Shown here: piece by piece, positions 6,787-14,714 of the stretch
Position numbering within the stretch: the stretch's first letter is position 1
How the letters are laid out: every line of letters starts with the position of its first letter
Assembly (NCBI GenBank): GCA_947627395.1
Contig: CANQVW010000025.1
Coordinates: 1 to 14,972, forward strand
DNA from: an uncultured Bacilli bacterium
GTDB taxonomy: Bacteria > Bacillota_I > Bacilli_A > ML615J-28 > CAG-698
Length of the DNA stretch: 14,972 nt
Reading direction: 5' to 3'
Position numbers and translations under genes: made by a program
Notes under the pieces: model-generated
The model's input: only the letters and a program-made list of their open reading frames with translations
Told to the model about the DNA's origin: nothing
Databases searched by the model: none

Positions 6787-7907
6787 AAATAGCTATTTTA
6801 GGATTAGGAACCATAGGCTATGGAGTTTATGATTTATTAAAAAAACATCATCCTCAAATTCAAGTGAAGAAAATATTAGATAAAGATGAATCTAAAAAAG
6901 AAATCGTGGGAGACATTTTAGTTTCTTCGATTGAAGATATTTTAGAGGATTCCTCCATTGAAATGATTGTTGAAACGATGGGGGGAAGCACCTTTGCTTA
7001 TCAATGCATTAAAAAAGCAATTCAAGCGAATAAACATGTTGTGACCGCAAATAAAGAAGTCATGGCACTATATATGGATGAACTCATGAAATTAAAAGAA
7101 GAACATCATGTTTGCCTTTCATTTGAAGCTAGTGTTGGCGGAGGAGTACCCATTATTAAGAATTTAATGGATGTTGTTCAATCGAATGAAGTCACTTTAA
7201 TCGAAGGAATTATGAATGGAACTACTAATTTCATTTTATCAAGATTAAGTGAAGGAATGTCATTTGATGATGCATTAACTTTAGCTCAACAAAAAGGTTT
7301 TGCGGAGATAGATGCAACCTATGATTTAGAAGGATTAGATATGGTCAGAAAGATATCCATATTAGCAATGATTGCAACGAATAAAATCGTTCATCCACAA
7401 GATGTTTTTCACTTTGGAATTCGTCATTGTACCTTAGAGGATATTCATTTTGTGAATCAACAAGGATATCAATTAAAATATATTGCTTCCTATCAAGCCA
7501 ATCATATATCTGTTGAGCCTACATTAGTGACTTCTAATCAACTTTTTGGCTTTGTTCCTGATGAATATAATTTAATAGAATTATATGCTTCAAATTATGG
7601 ATATTTAAAGTTTTATGGTAAAGGTGCAGGAAGATATCCAACAGCCAATGCCATTGTCAATGATATTTTAGACATTAAAAACCATCATTATAATTATACC
7701 TTTCATTCTCAAGGAGAATTTGAATTTGCGCTTGATCAACAGTTATATCAATTTTACCTTCGTTTTGATGATTTATCTTCTCTTTCTAAGATGAAATCAA
7801 TTATTGAAGTAGAAGAAGGCTTACAAGTACTTACTAAACCAGTACAAAGAAATGAAATTGATTTTTCTCATGTCTTGTTTTACGCCAAAACATTGCCAAC
7901 ACATTAA
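6783..7907 (+). CDS. hom: Homoserine dehydrogenase with shortened C-terminal regulatory tail
   Basis: This enzyme reduces aspartate semialdehyde to homoserine with NAD(P)H. It has 374 residues. The Rossmann loop GLGTIG is at 7-12, TANKE at 88-92, EASVGGGVP at 115-123, GIMNGTTNFIL at 142-152 and the catalytic segment DLEGLDMVRK at 181-190. Start ATG 6783 is chosen because it overlaps the thrB stop (ATGA), has AGGGGG at 6767-6772 and opens directly on the MKIAILGLGTIG strand; an upstream in-frame ATG at 6735 would add a non-homologous stretch that reads through thrB. Most Bacillota Hom proteins have about 430 residues with a full ACT domain. Here only about 54 residues (321-374) follow the catalytic part, beginning FYLRF like an ACT first strand but lacking the usual PG-turn and final helix-strand. 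Threonine feedback may be reduced or lost; this is inference. Confidence 0.95.
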   Translation: MKIAILGLGTIGYGVYDLLKKHHPQIQVKKILDKDESKKEIVGDILVSSIEDILEDSSIEMIVETMGGSTFAYQCIKKAIQANKHVVTANKEVMALYMDELMKLKEEHHVCLSFEASVGGGVPIIKNLMDVVQSNEVTLIEGIMNGTTNFILSRLSEGMSFDDALTLAQQKGFAEIDATYDLEGLDMVRKISILAMIATNKIVHPQDVFHFGIRHCTLEDIHFVNQQGYQLKYIASYQANHISVEPTLVTSNQLFGFVPDEYNLIELYASNYGYLKFYGKGAGRYPTANAIVNDILDIKNHHYNYTFHSQGEFEFALDQQLYQFYLRFDDLSSLSKMKSIIEVEEGLQVLTKPVQRNEIDFSHVLFYAKTLPTH

Positions 7908-7918
7908 GGAGGAATAAT

Positions 7919-8908
7919 ATGTATCGTGTAGCCATCGTCGGAGCAACCGGCTTAGTAGGAGGTACTTTTTTAAAAGTTTTAGAAGAGTATAACTTCCCTA
8001 TTCAAGATTTAAAATTACTAGCATCTAGTAAAAGTGCTGGTAAAAAAATAACCTTTCAAGGAAAAGAATATATCGTAGAAGAATTAAAAGAAACAAGTTT
8101 TGAAAATATTGATTTAGCTTTATTTAGTGCAGGAGGAGATGTTAGTAAACAATATGCTCCAATTGCAGAAAAAGCAGGAGCCATTGTCATTGACAATTCA
8201 AGTTGTTGGCGACAAGATCCCACCAAAGCTTTAGTTGTCCCAGAAGTAAATATCGAAGATGTAACAATGAGTAGAATCATTGCCAATCCAAATTGTTCAA
8301 CAATCCAATCCATTGTCCCTCTAAAGGCACTAGATCAAGCCTATGGATTAACAAGAGTTGTTTATACCACATATCAAGCTGTATCAGGAAGTGGAATGAA
8401 AGGAATTCAAGATTTAGAAAGAACTTTAAAAGGAGAAGATCCTCAATTTTATCCATATAATATTTCTAAAACATGTATTCCTGAAATTGATGTTGCTTTA
8501 GAAAATGGGTATACCAAAGAAGAAATGAAAATGGTTCATGAAACTAGAAAAATGTTACACAAACCAGATTTAAAAATCAGTGCCACTTGTGTCCGTGTTC
8601 CTGTCATGAATTCTCATGCTGTATCCATTATGGCAGAATTAGAAAAACCATTCACCATAGAAGAAGTTAGATGCCATTTACAAAATTTCCCTGGAATTGT
8701 CTTAGTCGATGATTTAAAACAACATCAATATCCAGTTTCTCTTCTTTCTAATGGAAACAATCAAGTTTATGTCGGTCGTATTCGTCGTGATTTATCCACC
8801 GACAATGGTTTATTGCTTTATACAGTTGCTGACAACATTCGTAAAGGTGCTGCCGCAAATGCTGTACAAATTGCTGTTGAAATGCATAAAAAAGGTTTAA
8901 TAAAGTAG
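7919..8908 (+). CDS. asd: Aspartate-semialdehyde dehydrogenase
   Basis: It reduces L-aspartyl-4-phosphate to aspartate semialdehyde with NADPH, the second step of the aspartate pathway. It has 329 residues, near the family norm. The nucleotide loop GATGLVGG is at 8-15, the catalytic cysteine is C126 in NPNCSTIQ, SGSGMKG is at 156-162, and the segment SATCVRVPVMNSHA (221-234) carries the conserved substrate-binding Arg and catalytic His. A full AAGGAGG binding site (7906-7912) precedes the ATG and overlaps the hom stop, giving an 11-base gap. As the only asd in view it may also supply the lysine and methionine branches, whose genes are not in the window. Confidence 0.96.
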   Translation: MYRVAIVGATGLVGGTFLKVLEEYNFPIQDLKLLASSKSAGKKITFQGKEYIVEELKETSFENIDLALFSAGGDVSKQYAPIAEKAGAIVIDNSSCWRQDPTKALVVPEVNIEDVTMSRIIANPNCSTIQSIVPLKALDQAYGLTRVVYTTYQAVSGSGMKGIQDLERTLKGEDPQFYPYNISKTCIPEIDVALENGYTKEEMKMVHETRKMLHKPDLKISATCVRVPVMNSHAVSIMAELEKPFTIEEVRCHLQNFPGIVLVDDLKQHQYPVSLLSNGNNQVYVGRIRRDLSTDNGLLLYTVADNIRKGAAANAVQIAVEMHKKGLIK

Positions 8909-8917
8909 GTACATTCT

Positions 8918-10225
8918 ATGTTAGTTGTCACAAAATTTGGTGGATCTTCTCTAGCAGATGCCAAACAATTTGCGAAAGTAAAACAAATTATGGAAGCAAA
9001 ACAAACAAGACAAATGATTGTTGTTTCTGCTATGGGAAAAAGAAATAAAGAAGATAGTAAATTAACAGATTTGTTATTTTTACTTCATGCACATATTATG
9101 TATTCAATTCCTTTTGATTCAGTATTTTCTATGATTCAAGAGCGTTTCATCGAAGTTAAGAAAGCTTTAGGACTTACTTATGATATTGAAAAAGAACTAG
9201 AAGATTTAAAAAAACAATTTAATAAATCCATGTCTGTCGATTATTTAGTCAGTAGAGGAGAGTATTATACAGGAAAATTAATGGCTGAATATTTAGGATT
9301 TACCTTTGTTGATGCAAAAGATTTAATCACTTTCAATTATAATGGAACCATTCATCAAGAATTAACAGAAGAAAAAATTCAAAAAGCTTATCATGCAGGA
9401 GATAAAATATTAATTCCAGGTTTTTATGGTGCTTATCCAAATGGGGAAATCAAGCTTTTAGCAAGAGGTGGTTCTGATATTACAGGTTCCATTGTTGCAA
9501 AAGCATTGAATGCTGAACTATATGAAAATTGGACCGATGTATCAGGAATATTAATGGCTGATCCTAAAATTATTGAGCATCCAAAACGAATCAATGAAAT
9601 TACCTATGATGAATTAAGAGAATTATCTTATATGGGAGCCAATGTTTTACATGAAGAAACTGTCTTCCCAGTTCAAGAGATGAATATTCCCATTAATATT
9701 TTAAATACCAATGATGCAACAAATCCAGGAACGATTATTACAAATCATTGTACAGACACATCACAAGTTATTACAGGAATTTCAGGTAAAAAGAACTTTT
9801 ATTCTTTCACCATTACTAAAGAAAATACAGCAAACAAAACTTCAATCATGAAAAACACATTAGAAATATTTGAAAAACACAATGTACATGTTGAACATAT
9901 TCCAAGTAGTATTGATAGTTTTAGTGTTATTGTGAGCATGGAAGAAGTAAGAAAAATCCAATACGACATTATTGCTGATCTAAAACAAATTCCTAATATA
10001 AAAGATGTCACCATGGATACTGATTTAGCGCTAGTAGCCGTTGTTGGAAGAAATATGGTCAATCAAGCAGGTATTTCAGGAAAGATTTTTGCTCTTGTTG
10101 GTAATGTTGGAATTAGTATTAAAATGATTGCCCAAGGCTCACAGGAATTAGCCATTATATTTGGTGTTTCAAATCAAGAAATGGAGAATGCAATTCGTGT
10201 CGTTTATCAAAATATGGTGTCATAA
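8918..10225 (+). CDS. lysC: Aspartokinase with C-terminal ACT domains
   Basis: It phosphorylates aspartate with ATP, the committed step of the aspartate pathway. It has 435 residues. The kinase domain shows KFGGSS (6-11), SRGEYYTGK (112-120), RGGSDITG (183-190) and WTDVSGILMADP (205-216). The region from about 290 to the end holds two ACT-type units, the second with the conserved AGISGKIF and IKMIAQGSQE stretches, where threonine or lysine feedback normally binds. Symbol lysC follows the single-function aspartokinase naming; dapG or thrA-type labels are possible and the effector cannot be read from sequence. It starts 9 bases after asd with a weaker GTAGGT binding site and is the last gene of the operon. 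Confidence 0.95.
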   Translation: MLVVTKFGGSSLADAKQFAKVKQIMEAKQTRQMIVVSAMGKRNKEDSKLTDLLFLLHAHIMYSIPFDSVFSMIQERFIEVKKALGLTYDIEKELEDLKKQFNKSMSVDYLVSRGEYYTGKLMAEYLGFTFVDAKDLITFNYNGTIHQELTEEKIQKAYHAGDKILIPGFYGAYPNGEIKLLARGGSDITGSIVAKALNAELYENWTDVSGILMADPKIIEHPKRINEITYDELRELSYMGANVLHEETVFPVQEMNIPINILNTNDATNPGTIITNHCTDTSQVITGISGKKNFYSFTITKENTANKTSIMKNTLEIFEKHNVHVEHIPSSIDSFSVIVSMEEVRKIQYDIIADLKQIPNIKDVTMDTDLALVAVVGRNMVNQAGISGKIFALVGNVGISIKMIAQGSQELAIIFGVSNQEMENAIRVVYQNMVS

Positions 10226-10238
10226 AATGTTGAATTTT

Positions 10239-10273
10239 AAAAAAGTTCATCCAAACAAGATGGACTTTTTTTT
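10239..10273 (+). terminator. Intrinsic terminator of the thr operon
   Basis: GTTCATC (10245-10251) pairs with GATGGAC (10259-10265), with one G-U pair and flanking A-run/T-run pairing. A 7-base loop and a long T-run at 10266-10273 complete it. It lies 14 bases after the lysC stop. Confidence 0.88.
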
Positions 10274-10289
10274 CATAATATGGTAAAAT
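10261..10289 (+). promoter_or_regulatory. Probable promoter of the pseudouridine synthase gene
   Basis: An extended -10, TGGTAAAAT (10281-10289), lies 17 bases after a 4-of-6 -35 match TGGACT (10261-10266). The -35 falls inside the 3' arm of the preceding terminator. The start near 10296 would give a leader of about 20 bases with the AAAAGGA binding site before ATG 10316. Confidence 0.5.
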
Positions 10290-10315
10290 AATATACGATA
10301 TGAAAAGGAAAATCG

Positions 10316-11170
10316 ATGGATTGGAAATACATTGTTGAAACAGACCAAATCATGGTAAAGGATTACCTAGAACAAAAAGGCGTCTCACGTAGAATTCGTA
10401 GAAAAGTTAGAATTTTAGATAATATATATATAAATCAACGAAAAGCAAAGAATTATGACTTATTGCATCTTGGGGATGAACTTATCTTACATTTTGAAGA
10501 AGAAGTCAATGACTCCTTTTTAGAAAATGATATTCCCCTAGATATTGTTTATGAAGATGAATGGTTCATGATTATCAATAAACCAGCATCTTTAGCTTCT
10601 CAACCATCCAAAAAACATCCAACAGATAACGTCATTAGCGCACTTACTTCCTATTTTAAAGCTCATCAAATTCATGCAAATATTCATTTGGTCAATCGTT
10701 TAGATTATCAAACCAGTGGTTTGATGATGATTGCAAAAAGTGGAATCATGCATTATGAATTATCAAAAATAGAAATTGAAAAGAAATATTTATGTGAAAT
10801 TGAAGGATTTCTAGAAAATAAAGTAGGAACCATTCGGTTAAAAATTTCAAGATGTCCAGCACCTGATATAAGAAGGTATGTCTCTGATCAAGGCAAAATG
10901 GCAATTACAGAATATCGTGTTTTAGAAGAAAGAGAACATTCATCCTTAGTTGAAGTTAAACTCATTACAGGAAGAACTCATCAAATTCGTGTTCATTTTT
11001 CTTATTTAGGACATCCTATTCTTGGAGATGCTTTGTATGGAAATGAAAAAGATGGATTAAAATTACATTGTGCTTTTCTGAGATTTATACATCCAATTTC
11101 AAAAGAAGAGGTAAAAATGTTGAAATACCCTAGTTGGTATAAAGGAGGAGAATCATGCCAGATATTGTAA
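10316..11170 (+). CDS. RluA-family RNA pseudouridine synthase
   Basis: The enzyme isomerises selected uridines in rRNA (or tRNA) to pseudouridine in the cytoplasm. It has 284 residues, normal for the family. An S4-like RNA-binding part covers about residues 12-60 and the catalytic domain follows from about 72. The catalytic aspartate is D130 in VNRLDYQTSG; the His more usual in HRLD is Asn here, a common variant in Bacillota. The GRTHQIRVH and LGDALYG segments are intact. RluD, RluC and related types cannot be told apart here, so no symbol is given. The gene overlaps the next one by 16 bases, with the AAAGGAGG site of the next gene inside its coding end. Confidence 0.93.
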   Translation: MDWKYIVETDQIMVKDYLEQKGVSRRIRRKVRILDNIYINQRKAKNYDLLHLGDELILHFEEEVNDSFLENDIPLDIVYEDEWFMIINKPASLASQPSKKHPTDNVISALTSYFKAHQIHANIHLVNRLDYQTSGLMMIAKSGIMHYELSKIEIEKKYLCEIEGFLENKVGTIRLKISRCPAPDIRRYVSDQGKMAITEYRVLEEREHSSLVEVKLITGRTHQIRVHFSYLGHPILGDALYGNEKDGLKLHCAFLRFIHPISKEEVKMLKYPSWYKGGESCQIL

Positions 11171-12159
11171 TGCATCATCACTTTGGAAAAGTTGTTTATA
11201 GTGGATTAAGTGATGAAATTAAGGAAAAGATTAATAACATTCCACTATATGATTTTGCAACAAGTGGACCAGATGCTTTTTTTACTTGTAATTTTTTAAA
11301 TAAAACAAAACAACAAGAAAATCAAGAATTTGGAAATTATATGCATGCTTATCGAACAAAAGAATTTTTAGTAAAACTTGCTGAACTTTCTAGAGTCGAT
11401 TATAATATGTTTAATTATCTATGTGGTTACGTTACTCACTATTATTTAGACACTAGAGTACATCCTTACATTTTTCACTTTACAGGTGTTTATGACCCTC
11501 AAGATCCAACCACTTTTGAATATCGTGGATTTCACACAAAACTAGAAAGAGCAATGGATTCTTATGTTATTGAAAATTACTATGATTCCGTTCCACATCG
11601 CTTTAAAATCTATCATAAAATATTAAAATTGAAGAAAATCCAAAAATCATCAAAAGAATCTTTTGACCAATTATATTCAATTGTATATGGTAGGAATGAA
11701 GGATTCAAATTAGTAAATAATAGTATTAAATGGCAAAGAAGATTTTATCGTTTTATTTATGATCGATTTGGATGGAAACAAAAGATATTAGAAAAAAAGG
11801 ATGATGGAGAGTCTAAAATTGATTTATCCATGCTTTCCTACTACGGAAAAAAAATAGATTCCAATGAAATTGATATTTTTAACTTTCATCATAAAGAATG
11901 GTGTCATCCTGTTGATAATAGTAAAATATCTAATGCAACTTTTTTTGATTTATTTGATACTGCAAAAGTAGAGTGCGCCAATTGTATTCAAGCTTTATAT
12001 CATTATGTATTTGATAATGAAAACATTGATTTTGACTTATATTTTAAGGATGTTTCTTATATCACCAATTTACCATGTAGTTATGATTTGGAAATGAAAT
12101 ATTTTGATAATATTTTTAAAAAAACTCCTAAAAGTATTGTAAATGAAATGGATTCATAG
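11155..12159 (+). CDS. Zinc-dependent phospholipase C family protein
   Basis: The 334-residue protein matches the zinc-dependent phospholipase C/S1-P1 nuclease-like helical fold in its first 150 residues. Candidate metal ligands are H7-H9 in the MHHHFG start, D40 in SGPDAFF, H64, H95 and D99 in the GYVTHYYLDTRVHPY helix, H103, and H127/E131/D135 in the FHTKLERAMDSYV helix. The rest is helical, basic and less conserved, with a Cys-containing C-terminal part. Secreted phospholipases C carry signal peptides; none is visible here and the protein begins directly with the His motif, so it is probably cytoplasmic and may not be a toxin-type lipase. The start at ATG 11155 has a perfect AAAGGAGG site (11141-11148), 16 bases inside the end of the pseudouridine synthase gene. 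Substrate unknown. Confidence 0.85.
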   Translation: MPDIVMHHHFGKVVYSGLSDEIKEKINNIPLYDFATSGPDAFFTCNFLNKTKQQENQEFGNYMHAYRTKEFLVKLAELSRVDYNMFNYLCGYVTHYYLDTRVHPYIFHFTGVYDPQDPTTFEYRGFHTKLERAMDSYVIENYYDSVPHRFKIYHKILKLKKIQKSSKESFDQLYSIVYGRNEGFKLVNNSIKWQRRFYRFIYDRFGWKQKILEKKDDGESKIDLSMLSYYGKKIDSNEIDIFNFHHKEWCHPVDNSKISNATFFDLFDTAKVECANCIQALYHYVFDNENIDFDLYFKDVSYITNLPCSYDLEMKYFDNIFKKTPKSIVNEMDS

Positions 12160-12165
12160 TATAAT
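12137..12165 (+). promoter_or_regulatory. Promoter of the lipoprotein gene
   Basis: A perfect -10 TATAAT (12160-12165) starts directly after the phospholipase stop codon. A 4-of-6 -35 match TTGTAA (12137-12142) lies 17 bases upstream, within the coding end. A leader of about 18 bases contains the GGAGGA binding site. Confidence 0.7.
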
Positions 12166-12189
12166 TGTAACGTATCGGAGGAATAACAA

Positions 12190-12909
12190 ATGAAAAAAAT
12201 ATTTACTTTAATTTTTGTTGCTTTCGCAATTGTATTTTGTGCGGGATGTAAAATGGGTACACGTTCAATAACGTATTTTCAAGATAAAATAAACGAAACT
12301 AGAAAAGTTTATGAAGATGCTTCTAGTGTTTCTGCACTTTTAGAAATGGAGGATGAAAATGGTAAATCCACATTTGAATTACAATATAACTACAATGCTG
12401 ATAAAACAGCTATTGAAAGTATGATGTATAAATTAACAACAAAAGATTCAACACAAAGCATTTATATTAAAGATGGTAAAGCTTACATGGATCGTTTTGG
12501 AGATCAATGGTATACTGAATTATCAGCTGCGGATATGAACGATATTGTTACTCAATATGGATTTAAAGCATTTACTTCAGATGTATTTAGTTTTTTAGGA
12601 GCTAGCTTCTTTGAAAGTGCCAAAGTAATAGCGGATAATAAAGAAGAAACAGCGATTGAATTAGATTTATCTACTTATGCATTGTCTGCTGCTGATGAAG
12701 GTACAGTAGAATTGGTTGAGATGATAACTAAAATTTCTGCAAAGAAAGAAGTTACTTTAGATTTATCTTTTAATAAAGACACTATCAAGTCACTAAAAGT
12801 CAATATGTTAAGTCGAGATGATGTTTCAACATCCTTCACTTTAACATTACAAGGAACAAAACAAAATACCATCGCTTATCCTGATTTCTCAACATATGAA
12901 GCAAAATAA
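12190..12909 (+). CDS. Putative lipoprotein, 239 aa
   Basis: The N-terminus is a lipoprotein signal: MKK, a hydrophobic run, then FCAGC with the lipidation Cys at residue 20. Position -3 is Cys rather than the usual Leu or Val, so the lipobox is slightly atypical. The mature part has no membrane segment. It is rich in alternating strands, with FELQYNYNADK, SIYIKDGKAYMDRFGDQWY and a late strand pair (VTLDLSFNKDTIKSLKVNM), which suggests a LolA/LppX-like half-barrel; this is inference. Such lipoproteins are held on the outer face of the membrane. A GGAGGA site at 12178-12183 precedes the ATG. It has its own promoter and terminator, so it is probably a single-gene transcript. Confidence 0.8.
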   Translation: MKKIFTLIFVAFAIVFCAGCKMGTRSITYFQDKINETRKVYEDASSVSALLEMEDENGKSTFELQYNYNADKTAIESMMYKLTTKDSTQSIYIKDGKAYMDRFGDQWYTELSAADMNDIVTQYGFKAFTSDVFSFLGASFFESAKVIADNKEETAIELDLSTYALSAADEGTVELVEMITKISAKKEVTLDLSFNKDTIKSLKVNMLSRDDVSTSFTLTLQGTKQNTIAYPDFSTYEAK

Positions 12910-12915
12910 AAGATT

Positions 12916-12950
12916 GTACCTATTTTAGAAATAAAGTAGGTACTTTTTTT
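12916..12950 (+). terminator. Intrinsic terminator of the lipoprotein gene
   Basis: A perfect 7-bp stem of GTACCTA (12916-12922) and TAGGTAC (12937-12943) is followed at once by seven T (12944-12950). Confidence 0.9.
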
Positions 12951-12998
12951 ATTCATTTTGTTTTTTAATTATCTTTTCTAGCAAATACACTGAAACTA

Positions 12999-13007
12999 TG
13001 ATATACT
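12999..13007 (+). promoter_or_regulatory. Extended -10 promoter of the first membrane protein gene
   Basis: TGATATACT (12999-13007) is an extended -10 element. No good -35 lies 16-18 bases upstream, as is usual for extended -10 promoters. The surrounding 12-mer ATGATATACTAT recurs exactly at 13849-13860, before the next gene. A second TATAAT at 13011-13016 is too close to the ribosome binding site to be used easily. Confidence 0.55.
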
Positions 13008-13029
13008 ATTTATAATTAAGGTGGATTTT

Positions 13030-13818
13030 ATGTATAAAATATTAACAACACTCCTTTTAGGTTTTTCCTTATTTTTAGGAATGAATACAAGAACATTAGA
13101 TATTAAAGTCAAAAATTCTAGTCAAATCGTTTACTTAGATATTGTATTTACAGACATAGAAAAAAATGAAAAACAAACAGGTTATGATGAAATATATATC
13201 CAACAATTAGAAGATTATTTGCAAGATGGAGAAATTCTAGGTAGCCTTTACCAAGTTGTTTCTGGAAATTTGGTTGGAGAAATGAAAAAAAATGATTTGA
13301 TTTTTCATTTTGAAGGTAAAAATTTAAAAAGACCTTTTCAAATCATTACCATTGATCAAAATCATGAAATTCATTTAAGTGATAAGATTCAATTAAAAGC
13401 TTTTGAAGGAATCATTTATTATGATGGAAGTCATTATACTTATAAACAACAAAACATGAATTTAAATATCACAATACTCATTTTATTTATGATGATTTGT
13501 ATGGTTTTTGTATCTTCTTTATTCTTTTTCTATTTAAAATACCCAAAAGAAAAAATAAAAACTTTTCTAGTATCTGAAATTATAGTACGTTTATTTTATT
13601 CAATAATGGTTTTAAATTCTTTATTTTTAGATGGAAGCGGTTTATGTTTATTTACCATTCTTTTCATAGGTATTCTTTTATGGATAATAAATTTACTAGT
13701 CATTTTCTTCACATATAAAAAAATCAGTAGAAAACAAAATTTGATTTTGACTTTAAGTTCAAATGGATTTTCAATCATCATTGCTTTTCTTTTTTCGTGG
13801 TTGATTGCCTTATTTTAA
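13030..13818 (+). CDS. Hypothetical membrane protein with extracytoplasmic domain, 262 aa
   Basis: I do not recognise the family. Start ATG 13030 is preferred to an upstream GTG at 13021, because AAGGTGG (13017-13023) is 6 bases before it and overlaps the GTG. Residues 1-20 look like a signal peptide or first helix. About 120 residues of beta-rich ectodomain follow, with the segments IVYLDIVF, FEGIIYYDGSHYTY and a GSLYQVVSG stretch. Four hydrophobic helices come next, near 146-168, 179-199, 205-229 and 238-260. The layout (N-terminal anchor, outer domain, C-terminal helix bundle) resembles that of the next gene, though no clear residue identity is seen between them. No terminator separates it from the following promoter. 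Role unknown; an envelope sensor or assembly factor is speculation. Confidence 0.7.
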   Translation: MYKILTTLLLGFSLFLGMNTRTLDIKVKNSSQIVYLDIVFTDIEKNEKQTGYDEIYIQQLEDYLQDGEILGSLYQVVSGNLVGEMKKNDLIFHFEGKNLKRPFQIITIDQNHEIHLSDKIQLKAFEGIIYYDGSHYTYKQQNMNLNITILILFMMICMVFVSSLFFFYLKYPKEKIKTFLVSEIIVRLFYSIMVLNSLFLDGSGLCLFTILFIGILLWIINLLVIFFTYKKISRKQNLILTLSSNGFSIIIAFLFSWLIALF

Positions 13819-13829
13819 AAGATTCGTTA

Positions 13830-13858
13830 TTGAATAAAGCAAAAAAAAATGATATACT
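13830..13858 (+). promoter_or_regulatory. Promoter of the DUF1189-like gene and leuS
   Basis: A -35 TTGAAT (13830-13835), 4 of 6, and an extended -10 TGATATACT (13850-13858) are 17 bases apart. The start near 13865 leaves a leader of about 30 bases, too short for a T-box. Confidence 0.75.
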
Positions 13859-13894
13859 ATATACAACATAAAAAAGGCAAGGTGAAAAGAATCT

Positions 13895-14713
13895 GTGATT
13901 AGAATTTTCATTGATAGTTTAGTATCTCCTAAAGAAAATGTGAAACATAGTAAATTACCTTGGTGGAAAATACTCATATTCTTTATGATACTTGTTTTAT
14001 TATCTCTTCTTCCATCTCTTGTTTCAACAATCTTAAATGATCATATAGATACTTCACAAAAAAATTTGATTCGAAGTGCCTTTCAAGGAAAAGATGTTCC
14101 TTTTGTCATTGAAGATGGCGTCTTAAAGAAAAAAGAAGATTCTACCATAGATGCCCTAGAAGTAAGTGTTTCAAATCAAATTTATCTTAAAATTAGTGTC
14201 GAAGAAGAACAATGGAATTCAAAATTTCAAATAAATCTTTTTATGGTTTCTGATGGAGTTTATATGGTTTCATCAGGAAGAAAAACTAAAATATTAAATT
14301 ATATGGATTTTCCAATGCTACAAAATATAGATTTATCAAGAGCAAAGAATCGAAATGACATTACTTTTTGGAATCACATTTTTTCTGTAGTTGATCAAAT
14401 TATTAAAGATCATCATGTTTTGACTATTATTGTGATGAATGCTTTCTATATTGTTTATTGGGGCTTTTGGCTAACTTTTCTTTCTTTTTCTTTTTCTATT
14501 TTTTGCTTTCTTCGTATGGGAAAATATTTAAAGTTAACAGAAATTTGGAGAGCGAATATATTTTCTTTAACCCCTTTTGTTATGGGAGTATTATTTAGTA
14601 GCTTTTTTGGATTTACATTTTGTATATATTTGGGTGGCTTAGTATCAGCAATTTATAGTTTAATCGCTGGAAAACAATTATTTGTAGATAAAGTAATAGA
14701 TAGGAGAAAATAA
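13895..14713 (+). CDS. DUF1189-like membrane protein, 272 aa
   Basis: The gene starts with GTG 13895, preceded by AAGGTGA at 13879-13885. Residues 5-14 (FIDSLVSPKE) resemble the short SPK motif at the start of DUF1189 proteins of Bacillota. One helix follows (about 24-47), then an extracytoplasmic region (about 50-170) with predicted strands such as QIYLKISV and VYMVSSGRK, then three hydrophobic segments (about 175-207, 221-240, 241-258). Function of DUF1189 is not known to me. The stop codon is followed after one base by leuS, whose ribosome binding site TAGGAG lies inside this gene's last codons, so the two are co-transcribed and probably coupled. Family assignment is from pattern memory, without an alignment. 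Confidence 0.75.
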   Translation: MIRIFIDSLVSPKENVKHSKLPWWKILIFFMILVLLSLLPSLVSTILNDHIDTSQKNLIRSAFQGKDVPFVIEDGVLKKKEDSTIDALEVSVSNQIYLKISVEEEQWNSKFQINLFMVSDGVYMVSSGRKTKILNYMDFPMLQNIDLSRAKNRNDITFWNHIFSVVDQIIKDHHVLTIIVMNAFYIVYWGFWLTFLSFSFSIFCFLRMGKYLKLTEIWRANIFSLTPFVMGVLFSSFFGFTFCIYLGGLVSAIYSLIAGKQLFVDKVIDRRK

Positions 14714-14714
14714 A

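Noticed and set aside
10700..10711. Asn in place of His in the HRLD motif of the pseudouridine synthase
   Set aside because: The catalytic Asp is retained, and Asn at this position is a familiar variant in RluA-family proteins.
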